Assembly: GCA_910585735.1 (NCBI GenBank)
Contig: CAJUEU010000064.1
Location: 1-7,310, forward strand
Direction: 5' to 3'
DNA from: an uncultured Oscillospiraceae bacterium
GTDB lineage: Bacteria > Bacillota > Clostridia > Oscillospirales > Oscillospiraceae
Length of the DNA stretch: 7,310 bases
The first letter of the stretch is position 1; each line of letters starts with the position of its first letter. Made by a program: the position numbers and the translations under genes. Shown here in pieces: positions 1-5,245 of the stretch. Below the pieces are notes generated by a model, which worked only from the letters and a program-made list of their open reading frames with translations, had not been told where the DNA came from and searched no databases.

Positions 1-86
1 TCCAGGTCGTGTCCTGGTACGACAACGAGAACTCCTACACCAGCCAGATGGTCCGTACCATCAAGTACTTTGCCGAGCTGAAGTAA
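1..86 (+). CDS. gap: Glyceraldehyde-3-phosphate dehydrogenase, C-terminal fragment
   Basis: Only the last 27 codons are present. Codons begin at position 3 and the TAA stop is 84-86; the rest of the gene lies left of the window. The peptide contains WYDNENSYTSQMVRT followed by IKYFAELK. This is the conserved C-terminal signature of GAPDH (W-Y-D-N-E-x-x-Y-x-x-Q/R), part of the last helix that packs against the NAD-binding domain. The full enzyme would act in the cytoplasm, converting glyceraldehyde-3-phosphate, phosphate and NAD to 1,3-bisphosphoglycerate in glycolysis. The downstream hairpin at 196-227 probably ends its transcript. The family assignment is secure; nothing can be said about the active site, which is outside the window. 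Confidence 0.93.
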   Translation, partial: QVVSWYDNENSYTSQMVRTIKYFAELK

Positions 87-195
87 GCTCTCTCAGTATG
101 ATGCGGGATGGGTTGCTCCAACAAGGTGCCGGAGCTCATCAAGCACATGTACAGCGTGGACCACAAGTCATCCCGGTCCCAACAAGACAGTACAG

Positions 196-227
196 AAAGG
201 GAGCCCTGCCGATGGCAGGGCTCCTTT
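196..227 (+). terminator. Intrinsic terminator after gap
   Basis: An 11-bp perfect stem (GGAGCCCTGCC at 200-210 with GGCAGGGCTCC at 214-224) closes a 3-base loop. It is flanked by AAA on the left and TTT on the right, which can extend the stem across a one-base bulge. The T-tract is short (TTTCC), so termination may be incomplete. It sits 110 bases after the gap stop codon and directly before the promoter of the next gene. Confidence 0.65.
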
Positions 228-234
228 CCACTCT

Positions 235-263
235 TTGACAGATCTCCTCAAAGAGTCTAAAAT
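235..263 (+). promoter_or_regulatory. Sigma-A promoter of the MATE gene
   Basis: The -35 box TTGACA (235-240) matches consensus exactly. After a 17-base spacer comes the -10 box TAAAAT (258-263), five of six to consensus. Transcription should start near 270, giving a leader of about 30 bases before the ATG at 301. The promoter overlaps what would be an upstream TTG start of the same frame, which argues that this TTG is not used. Confidence 0.8.
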
Positions 264-300
264 AGCAGTTACCCTTTCCATTGTATGCGAGGATGATACC

Positions 301-1644
301 ATGAATCAAGACCTGACCCGGGGTCCTGTAATGGGCTCCATGCTCCGCTTTGCCCTGCCCATGATTTTGGGCAATCTGCTCCAACAATGCTATAATATCG
401 CGGATACTCTCATCGTAGGCAAATTTCTGGGCCAGAATGCCCTGGCGGCGGTAGGCTCCTCCTTCACTCTCATGACCTTCCTCACCTCCATCCTGCTGGG
501 ACTATGCATGGGCTCAGGAGCGGTATTCTCCATCCGCTTCGGCCAGAGGGATCAGGAGGCTCTGGGGGAGAGCGTCTCCGCCTCCTTCGTTCTCATTGGG
601 GTGCTGACCCTCCTGCTCAACCTGCTCGCCTTTGCCCTTCTGGACGGGATCAAGATTTTTCTTCAGGTTCCCGAAGAGGTCTGGCCCCTCATGCGGGAAT
701 ATCTGTCCGTCATTTTCCTGGGCATTGCCGCCACCTTCCTCTACAACTACTTTGCCTCCTTCCTCCGCTCTGTGGGCAATTCAGTGATCCCCCTTCTCTT
801 TCTGGGGGTCTCAGCCCTATTGAACATCGGCCTGGACCTATGGTTCGTGCTGGGCCTGGGCCGGGAGGTGGCCGGAGCCGCTGAGGCCACCGTCATCGCC
901 CAGTATGTCTCCGGGGTGGGCATCGCCCTCTATTCCCTCCTCCGCGCTCCTCAGCTCAGGGTGCTGCGGGGCAAGTTAAAATTCCGCCTCTCCCGGGTAA
1001 GGGAGATCGCCGGGTTCTCCATCCTCACCTGTGTGCAGCAGTCGGTGATGAACCTGGGGATCCTCATGGTCCAGGGGCTTGTAAACAGCTTTGGGCCCAC
1101 CGTCATGGCCGCCTTCGCCGCAGCGGTGAAAATCGACGCCTTCGCTTACATGCCGGTCCAGGACTTCGGCAACGCTTTCTCCACCTTCATTGCCCAGAAC
1201 TACGGCGCACGGAACCGGGAGAGGATCCAGGCTGGACTCAAGGGGGCGGTTGTGGCCACCGTGGGCTTCAGCCTGGCGGTGTCCGCCCTGGTCTTCGTAT
1301 TCGCCAGCCCCCTTATGGGGCTCTTTACCGAGCCGGGGGAGACCGCCATTGTGACCGAGGGAGTGCGCTACCTCCGCATTGAGGGGGCCTTCTACTGCGG
1401 CATTGGGTGCCTTTTCCTCCTCTACGGCCTCTACCGGGCCCTGGGGAAGCCGGGCATGAGCGTGGTCCTCACGGTGATCTCCCTGGGCACCCGTGTGGCC
1501 CTGGCCTATCTCCTGTCCGCCATCCCTTCCCTCGGGGTAGTGGGGATCTGGTGGTCGGTACCCATTGGCTGGCTCCTGGCCGACCTGGCCGGGGCGGGGT
1601 ACTACCTGCTGCGGAAGGACAGGCTGTTTGACTGGAACGTATAA
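301..1644 (+). CDS. MATE-family multidrug efflux transporter
   Basis: A 447-residue polytopic membrane protein, the usual length for MATE (NorM/DinF/MepA-type) transporters, which export cationic drugs and metabolites in exchange for Na+ or H+. The N-terminal part has the family pattern around residues 20-52: P20, then NIADTLIVGKFLG and ALAAVG. The pattern recurs in the second half as AAVKIDAFAYMP, then IAQNYGARNRERI, consistent with the two pseudo-symmetric six-helix bundles (about 12 hydrophobic segments in total). The substrate cannot be told from sequence. I chose the ATG at 301 because AGGA (290-293 region) lies 8 bases upstream. The in-frame TTG at 235 would add 22 residues, but it is part of the -35 box of the gene's own promoter. 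The gene is monocistronic, bounded by a promoter on the left and a strong terminator on the right. Confidence 0.9.
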   Translation: MNQDLTRGPVMGSMLRFALPMILGNLLQQCYNIADTLIVGKFLGQNALAAVGSSFTLMTFLTSILLGLCMGSGAVFSIRFGQRDQEALGESVSASFVLIGVLTLLLNLLAFALLDGIKIFLQVPEEVWPLMREYLSVIFLGIAATFLYNYFASFLRSVGNSVIPLLFLGVSALLNIGLDLWFVLGLGREVAGAAEATVIAQYVSGVGIALYSLLRAPQLRVLRGKLKFRLSRVREIAGFSILTCVQQSVMNLGILMVQGLVNSFGPTVMAAFAAAVKIDAFAYMPVQDFGNAFSTFIAQNYGARNRERIQAGLKGAVVATVGFSLAVSALVFVFASPLMGLFTEPGETAIVTEGVRYLRIEGAFYCGIGCLFLLYGLYRALGKPGMSVVLTVISLGTRVALAYLLSAIPSLGVVGIWWSVPIGWLLADLAGAGYYLLRKDRLFDWNV

Positions 1645-1686
1645 AAAACCGGCTCTTCCCAAGCCTATGGGAAGAGTCGGTTTTTT
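1643..1686. terminator. Bidirectional terminator between convergent MATE and XRE genes
   Basis: An 18-bp stem with one G-T wobble pairs 1643-1660 (six A, then CCGGCTCTTCCC) with 1669-1686 (GGGAAGAGTCGG, then six T). The loop is 8 bases, 1661-1668. The A-run on one side and T-run on the other make it a functional intrinsic terminator on either strand. The TAA of the MATE gene (1642-1644) and the stop codon of the XRE gene (1687-1685 on the minus strand) both lie at its edges. Confidence 0.92.
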
Positions 1687-1909
1687 ACTGCCGGCTCCTG
1701 GGATATGGCTCCTTCACGTCGGTCCTCCCTAGGAGGTAATCCACGCTGGTCTCGTGGAACTGGGCCAGCTTGATGAGCACATCGGTGGGAATATCCCGCT
1801 TGCCCAGCTCATAGGAAGAATAGCACACTTGGCTGCACTGCAGGTAGGCTGCAAGGTCCTTCTGCAGAAGGTCCTTGTCCTCCCGCAGATCTCGGATCCT
1901 TCGATACAT
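1685..1909 (-). CDS. Small XRE-family helix-turn-helix regulator
   Basis: A 74-residue single-domain DNA-binding protein. Residues 5-60 fit the Cro/CI-type HTH: RDLREDKDLLQKDLAAYL forms helices 1-2, SQVCYSSYELGKRDIP covers the recognition helix and following turn, and LIKLAQFHETSVDYLLG matches the common C-terminal helix pattern ending in VDYLLGR. I chose the ATG at 1909-1907 because GGGAGGG lies upstream at a suitable distance. An in-frame ATG at 1936 would add nine residues but lacks a comparable site. No ligand domain is present, so any signal must act through dimerisation, a partner or protein level. It is divergent from the natAB-like operon and faces a promoter region full of palindromes, so it is probably an autorepressor that also controls that operon (inference). 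Confidence 0.85.
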   Translation of the reverse strand: MYRRIRDLREDKDLLQKDLAAYLQCSQVCYSSYELGKRDIPTDVLIKLAQFHETSVDYLLGRTDVKEPYPRSRQ

Positions 1910-1945
1910 CCTTCCACCCTCCCTGTTTCTTAACATTCTATTAAA

Positions 1946-1951
1946 AGTATA
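1946..1951 (-). promoter_or_regulatory. Possible -10 box of the XRE gene
   Basis: On the minus strand 1951-1946 reads TATACT, a good -10 hexamer about 37 bases upstream of the XRE start codon. No convincing -35 box lies 16-18 bases further up (TCAATA at 17). The promoter would therefore be weak or need help. The palindrome at 1954-1970 covers the spacer, so repressor bound there would block it. Confidence 0.35.
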
Positions 1952-1953
1952 GA

Positions 1954-1970
1954 TAAAACAAATTGTTTTA
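1954..1970. promoter_or_regulatory. Operator palindrome O1 (type A)
   Basis: TAAAACAAATTGTTTTA is a perfect 17-bp palindrome about a central A (1962). It lies immediately upstream of the -35 box of P1 and in the spacer region of the likely XRE promoter. Its size and symmetry suit an XRE dimer. A second copy is centred 25 bases away. Confidence 0.7.
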
Positions 1971-1999
1971 TTGACTTATAAAGCAATTTGTTTTATAAT
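1971..1999 (+). promoter_or_regulatory. Promoter P1 of the natAB-like operon
   Basis: TTGACT (1971-1976), a 17-base spacer, then TATAAT (1994-1999): eleven of twelve bases match consensus. The start would be near 2006, about 117 bases before natA. Its spacer is occupied by operator O2 and its upstream edge abuts O1, so it should be a strong promoter under tight repression. Confidence 0.8.
1977..1997. promoter_or_regulatory. Operator palindrome O2 (type A)
   Basis: A 21-bp palindrome centred on T1987, with arms TATAAAGCAA and TTGTTTTATA and one mismatch (G1983). Its core matches O1 (TAAAACAA-N-TTGTTTTA). It fills the spacer of P1 and overlaps the -10 box, the classic position for a repressor. 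The 25-base centre-to-centre distance from O1 would allow two dimers to bind side by side. Confidence 0.7.
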
Positions 2000-2042
2000 G
2001 CTTCGGAAGGCGAAAAGAATGAGAAAAATATGTAAAATGCAC

Positions 2043-2071
2043 TTGACATTCTTTGTAGAGCAAACTATACT
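2043..2071 (+). promoter_or_regulatory. Promoter P2 of the natAB-like operon
   Basis: TTGACA (2043-2048), a 17-base spacer, then TATACT (2066-2071): eleven of twelve bases match consensus. The start would be near 2078, giving a leader of about 45 bases to the natA ATG. It lies 72 bases downstream of P1 in the same orientation. Confidence 0.8.
2055..2070. promoter_or_regulatory. Operator palindrome O3 (type B)
   Basis: GTAGAGCAAACTATAC is an imperfect 16-bp palindrome matching O4 at 13 of 16 positions in the same frame of symmetry. It covers the P2 spacer and most of its -10 box. Confidence 0.55.
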
Positions 2072-2077
2072 ATTATC

Positions 2078-2093
2078 GTAAAGTAAACTTTAC
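2078..2093. promoter_or_regulatory. Operator palindrome O4 (type B)
   Basis: GTAAAGTAAACTTTAC has perfect 7-bp arms around a central AA. It lies at the predicted P2 start site. Its centre is 23 bases from that of O3. The motif differs from the O1/O2 type, so it may be read by a second regulator not encoded in this window. Confidence 0.65.
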
Positions 2094-2122
2094 ATCCCGC
2101 TTTCGGAAAGAAGGAGATACCC

Positions 2123-2908
2123 ATGTCAGAGAAAAAAGAACTGCTGCAAGTCCAGGCGCTGACCAAAACCTTTCAGCTTTCCAGCAAACAGCAAAAGCTG
2201 GAAAAGACAAAGGAAAAGGTCCGCACGGCGGTGGACCACCTGAGCTTCACCGCCTATGAAGGAGAGATCTTCGGCCTGCTGGGCCCCAACGGCGCGGGCA
2301 AGACCACCACGCTGCGGCTTCTCTCCACCCTCATCCGTCCCAACAGCGGAGACGCCCTGGTGGACGGCTTCAGCGTGGTCAAGGAGCCCGATCAGGTCCG
2401 CAGCCGCATTGGCTTCCTTACCAGCGAGCTGAAGCTGGAGGACTGCTTCACCCCCAATTACCTCTTCGACTTTTTTGCCGACCTCCACGGGGTGGCCCCG
2501 TCGGTGCGGAAGGAGCGGAAGGCCGCCCTCTTCGCCCGGTTCGGCATCGACAAGTTCGCCGAAGTAAAAGTGGCCAACCTGTCCACCGGCATGAAGCAGA
2601 AGATCTCCCTGGTGGTGTCCATCGTCCACGACCCGGATATCATCATCTTTGACGAGCCCACCAATGGCCTGGATGTCATCACCGCCAAAGTGGTCACCGA
2701 CTTTTTGGAGGAGCTGAAACACGAAGGCAAGACCATTCTGGTCTCCACCCACATTTTCAGCCTCATTGAAAAGCTCTGCGACCGGGTGGGCATTATCATC
2801 AGCGGCAAAATGATCCTCTGCGATACCCTGGAGAATGTCTGCGGCGGCATGAGCCTGGAGGATCGGTTTTTTGAGATCTACAAGGAAACGGTAGGTGACG
2901 AGGAATGA
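2123..2908 (+). CDS. natA: ABC transporter ATP-binding protein, NatA-like
   Basis: A 261-residue cytoplasmic ATPase subunit. It shows Walker A GPNGAGKT at 54-61, signature LSTGMKQK at 153-160, Walker B IIIFDEP with D177 and E178, D-loop GLDV at 182-185 and H-loop histidine H210. The usual Q-loop glutamine position (GFLTSEL, 97-103) appears to be serine, which I believe is common in NatA-type proteins. A Lys-rich stretch at 22-33 separates the first strands, also seen in relatives. NatA with NatB exports Na+ in Bacillus subtilis; here Na+ is only the best guess among ABC-2 substrates. The start is fixed by AAGGAGA (2111-2117), six bases before the ATG. It is first in a two-gene operon behind promoters P1 and P2, and its stop overlaps the natB start as ATGA, implying coupled translation. 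Confidence 0.88.
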   Translation: MSEKKELLQVQALTKTFQLSSKQQKLEKTKEKVRTAVDHLSFTAYEGEIFGLLGPNGAGKTTTLRLLSTLIRPNSGDALVDGFSVVKEPDQVRSRIGFLTSELKLEDCFTPNYLFDFFADLHGVAPSVRKERKAALFARFGIDKFAEVKVANLSTGMKQKISLVVSIVHDPDIIIFDEPTNGLDVITAKVVTDFLEELKHEGKTILVSTHIFSLIEKLCDRVGIIISGKMILCDTLENVCGGMSLEDRFFEIYKETVGDEE

Positions 2909-4077
2909 GAAACGGTATTTTTACCATCATGCGTAAGGAGCTCTCCCGCTTCTTTGGGGACAAGCGCCTGGTGGTCAGCATTCTGCTCCCCGGTATTTTG
3001 GTCTATGTGATGTATTCCTTTATGGGCTCGGCCATGGGCAGTAACTTTGGTGTAGACGAGGACTATGTGCCCACGGTCCAGGCGGTGGACCTTCCGGCGT
3101 CCATGGAGGCCCTGCTCCCCCAGACCGGCTTTGCCGTTGTCGTCGCGGCCGATGAAGCCGCCGCCAAGGAGTTGGTCACCGCTCAGGAGCTGGACCTGCT
3201 CATGGTCTTCCCCAAAGACTTTGACGAGACTGTGGCCGCCTACCAGGCAGCCTCCGGCTCCCCCGCCCCCAATGTGGAGCTCTACTATAACTCAGCCTCC
3301 ACCAACTCCACCTTTACTTATCAGACCGTGGTGGCCCTGCTGGACACCTACGAGGCCGGGATGGTCAACAAATTCGATGTGAACGCCGGGGGCGAAGGCT
3401 ATGACCTGGCCACCGATGAGGACTCCATGGGCAGTCTTTTCGCCATGCTCATGCCCATGCTCCTTATGACCTTCCTCTACTCGGGCTGCGCCGCCGTGGC
3501 CCCCGAGTCCATTGCCGGAGAGAAGGAGCGGGGCACCATCGCCACCATGCTCATCACCCCCATCCGCCGGGGAGACATCGCCCTGGGCAAGATCCTGGCC
3601 CTGGGAGTCATCTCCACCATCTCGGCGGCCTCCAGCACCATCGGCACCGTCCTGGCCATGCCCAAGCTGATGGGCAAGGCGGTAGAGGGCATGAACGCCA
3701 GCATCTACGGCGTCACCGATTATCTCCTTTTGGCCGCCGTGATCTTCTCCACCGTGCTGGTGCTGGTGACCCTTATCTCCATCCTCTCGGCCTTCGCCAA
3801 GACCATCAAGGAGGCCCAGACCTACGCCATGCCCGTGATGCTGCTCTCCATGGGGCTGGGACTCTCCGGCATGTTCGGGGGCGGAGCCTCCCAGGAACTT
3901 TGGGCCTACTGCGTCCCCCTTTACAACAGCGTGCAGTGCATGACCGGGGTGTTCTCCTTCTCGGTGCTGCCTGTGGGCGTGGCCATCACCGTGGCGGCCA
4001 ACGCCGCCGTCACCCTGCTGGGCGTCTTTGTTCTGGCAAAAATGTTCAACAACGAAAAAATCATCTTTGCGAGGTAA
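2905..4077 (+). CDS. natB: ABC-2 type permease, NatB-like
   Basis: A 390-residue membrane subunit, close to the length of Bacillus NatB. A short cytoplasmic start (RKELSRFFGDKR) precedes membrane segment 1 (about 22-42). A long extracytoplasmic part (about 43-172) follows, then five more hydrophobic segments (about 178-200, 229-252, 272-300, 307-330, 355-382). Between segments 2 and 3 is IAGEKERGTIATMLITPI (E206, K207, E208, R209), the conserved ABC-2 coupling motif that contacts the ATPase. Together these mark the ABC-2/NatB class, which exports Na+ or, in other members, drugs or peptides. The start ATG overlaps the natA stop by four bases. Transcription ends at the hairpin 4096-4128. The alternative is an antibiotic or bacteriocin exporter; the NatB-type topology makes this less likely but does not exclude it. 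Confidence 0.85.
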   Translation: MRNGIFTIMRKELSRFFGDKRLVVSILLPGILVYVMYSFMGSAMGSNFGVDEDYVPTVQAVDLPASMEALLPQTGFAVVVAADEAAAKELVTAQELDLLMVFPKDFDETVAAYQAASGSPAPNVELYYNSASTNSTFTYQTVVALLDTYEAGMVNKFDVNAGGEGYDLATDEDSMGSLFAMLMPMLLMTFLYSGCAAVAPESIAGEKERGTIATMLITPIRRGDIALGKILALGVISTISAASSTIGTVLAMPKLMGKAVEGMNASIYGVTDYLLLAAVIFSTVLVLVTLISILSAFAKTIKEAQTYAMPVMLLSMGLGLSGMFGGGASQELWAYCVPLYNSVQCMTGVFSFSVLPVGVAITVAANAAVTLLGVFVLAKMFNNEKIIFAR

Positions 4078-4095
4078 GTCCAAAAGCTCTGTCAA

Positions 4096-4128
4096 AAAAC
4101 GCCGGGAGCGGTATGCTCCCGGCGTTTT
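4096..4128. terminator. Terminator between natB and the GNAT gene
   Basis: A perfect 14-bp stem, AAAACGCCGGGAGC (4096-4109) with GCTCCCGGCGTTTT (4115-4128), around a 5-base loop. The A-run and T-run flank it on both sides, so it can serve natB on the plus strand and the convergent acetyltransferase operon on the minus strand. Confidence 0.92.
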
Positions 4129-4149
4129 ACTGTCCATATCATTTCAACC

Positions 4150-4602
4150 TTACAATCTGCAGACCAGATTGAGGGCGTCGGGCACTTCGGGGTCCACATA
4201 GCCTGAGTCCACAAACCCCGCCTTTTCATAGACCCGCAGGGCGGGGACGTCCGCCTTTTTGACGCAGACCTCCACCGTGGGCCAACGGCCCTCCCGGCGC
4301 AGGCGGTCCAGCACCAGAGTCAAGGCCTGAGTACCGATCCCCCGGCCCTGCTCCCGGCAGTCGATCAAAAACTGCTGAAGCTCATAGCCCAAAGGCTCAT
4401 CCTCAAACTCCCGGACCATGGCAAGGCCAACCACCCGGCCGTCCTCCTCCACGGTCCACACCCGGGCCCGGCAGTCCCGGTAGACATAGGCCCGGGCCAA
4501 AATGCCCACAGGATCGGCGACAAACGCCAGTTGGCCCTCGGCCAGCCGCAGCCGGGCCGCCTCCAGCCAGTTTTCCTCCGTGATCTCGCCCAAATGGATC
4601 AT
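4150..4602 (-). CDS. GNAT-family N-acetyltransferase
   Basis: A 150-residue single-domain acetyltransferase that would transfer acetyl from acetyl-CoA to an amine. The acetyl-CoA pyrophosphate loop is visible as REQGRGIGTQAL (83-94; Q85-G86-R87-G88-I89-G90). It is preceded by the core strand YELQQFLID (73-81) and followed by VEVCVKK and ALRVYEKAGF (C-terminal motif with Y and GF). The opening ITEENWLEAARLRL and the FVAD stretch at 27-30 resemble the BltD/PaiA-like polyamine acetyltransferases, so spermidine or a related amine is a possible substrate; this is weakly supported. The start has GGGAG seven bases upstream. It lies 34 bases after the stop of the Qnr-like gene on the same strand and is probably the last gene of that operon. 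Confidence 0.82.
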   Translation of the reverse strand: MIHLGEITEENWLEAARLRLAEGQLAFVADPVGILARAYVYRDCRARVWTVEEDGRVVGLAMVREFEDEPLGYELQQFLIDCREQGRGIGTQALTLVLDRLRREGRWPTVEVCVKKADVPALRVYEKAGFVDSGYVDPEVPDALNLVCRL

Positions 4603-4636
4603 CGTCTCTCTCCCTTCCTGTTCCCCTACAAAGTCT

Positions 4637-5245
4637 TTATCCCTCCACCTTCATACCCAGCAGCCGGGCGAGGCCCACGGTCTGGTGGGCGCCCACGGTG
4701 AGGCCCCGGAGCTCGGAGAAGGTCTCGGACACCGTGATGCCGTCAATGTCGCACCGGGACAGGTCGATGTCCTTCAGGGGGGTGCGGAAAAAGCTGACCC
4801 CGGTGAGGCCGCAGCCTCCCGCCGTCCAGCGGTTCAGCTTACACTCCATCCAGGTGGACTGGCTCAAATCGCAGTCCTTGAGGCCACACTGGTCCCAAAG
4901 GGTCTGGGAGAAATTGGCCATGCGCAGAAGGCACCCCCGGAGAGCGCAGCCTTTCCAGTGTGCGGCCCGGAAGTCCGCCCCCAAACCCTTACAGTCCAGA
5001 ATTTCGCAGTCCTTCCACCGGGAATCGGTGAAGGAGCAGTTGGAGAAGTCGCAGCCCTCAAAGCGTACCCGGTAGAAAACCGTGTCGGAAAACCGGCAGC
5101 CGGAAAAGCGGCATTTGAAGAAGGTCACGTCGGTAAACTCCAGGTCGCGGAGGTCCAGGCCGGAAAGGGTCTCCCCCAGAAAGCGCTCCCCCTCCAGGGT
5201 CTCGTCCCCCTCATGGCGGAGCCGCTCCACCCGCTCACTCAGCAT
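4637..5245 (-). CDS. Pentapeptide-repeat protein, Qnr-like
   Basis: A 202-residue protein made almost wholly of pentapeptides. With the central residue at positions 2 mod 5, hydrophobic or aromatic residues (F, L, W, I, V) recur from F22 to V172 with no loop, about 31 repeats; the only weak centres are G87 and A142. Such proteins fold as a right-handed beta-helix, and the Qnr group binds DNA gyrase and protects it from quinolones. Qnr-like traits are EILDCKGLGADFRAA (81-95), close to the EIRHCRAQGADFRGA stretch of QnrB with the same irregular repeat, and a C-terminal tail LRGLTVGAHQTVGLARLLGM, like the Qnr dimerisation helix region. All 13 cysteines occupy the i-2 position. I chose the ATG at 5245 because GGGAGGAG precedes it; it overlaps the AAA+ gene by 11 bases. 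Gyrase binding and any resistance role are inference. Confidence 0.85.
   Translation of the reverse strand: MLSERVERLRHEGDETLEGERFLGETLSGLDLRDLEFTDVTFFKCRFSGCRFSDTVFYRVRFEGCDFSNCSFTDSRWKDCEILDCKGLGADFRAAHWKGCALRGCLLRMANFSQTLWDQCGLKDCDLSQSTWMECKLNRWTAGGCGLTGVSFFRTPLKDIDLSRCDIDGITVSETFSELRGLTVGAHQTVGLARLLGMKVEG

Noticed and set aside
87..195. Possible gene remnant or small ORF after gap (frame reading VPELIKHMYSVDHK and an ATG frame from 101)
   Set aside because: No ribosome site, no recognisable family and too short to separate from chance. An imperfect CGGGATG/CATCCCG pairing across it is too weak to call a structure.
1910..1936. Upstream ATG of the XRE gene
   Set aside because: It would add nine residues that include the reading of the ribosome binding site; the start at 1909 gives a standard XRE N-terminus.
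2019..2081. 20-codon leader peptide (MRKICKMHLTFFVEQTILLS) between P1 and P2
   Set aside because: It has a GGAAGG at a fair distance, but that would lie at the very 5-prime end of the P1 transcript. The frame spans promoter P2 and its operators, and no attenuator follows.
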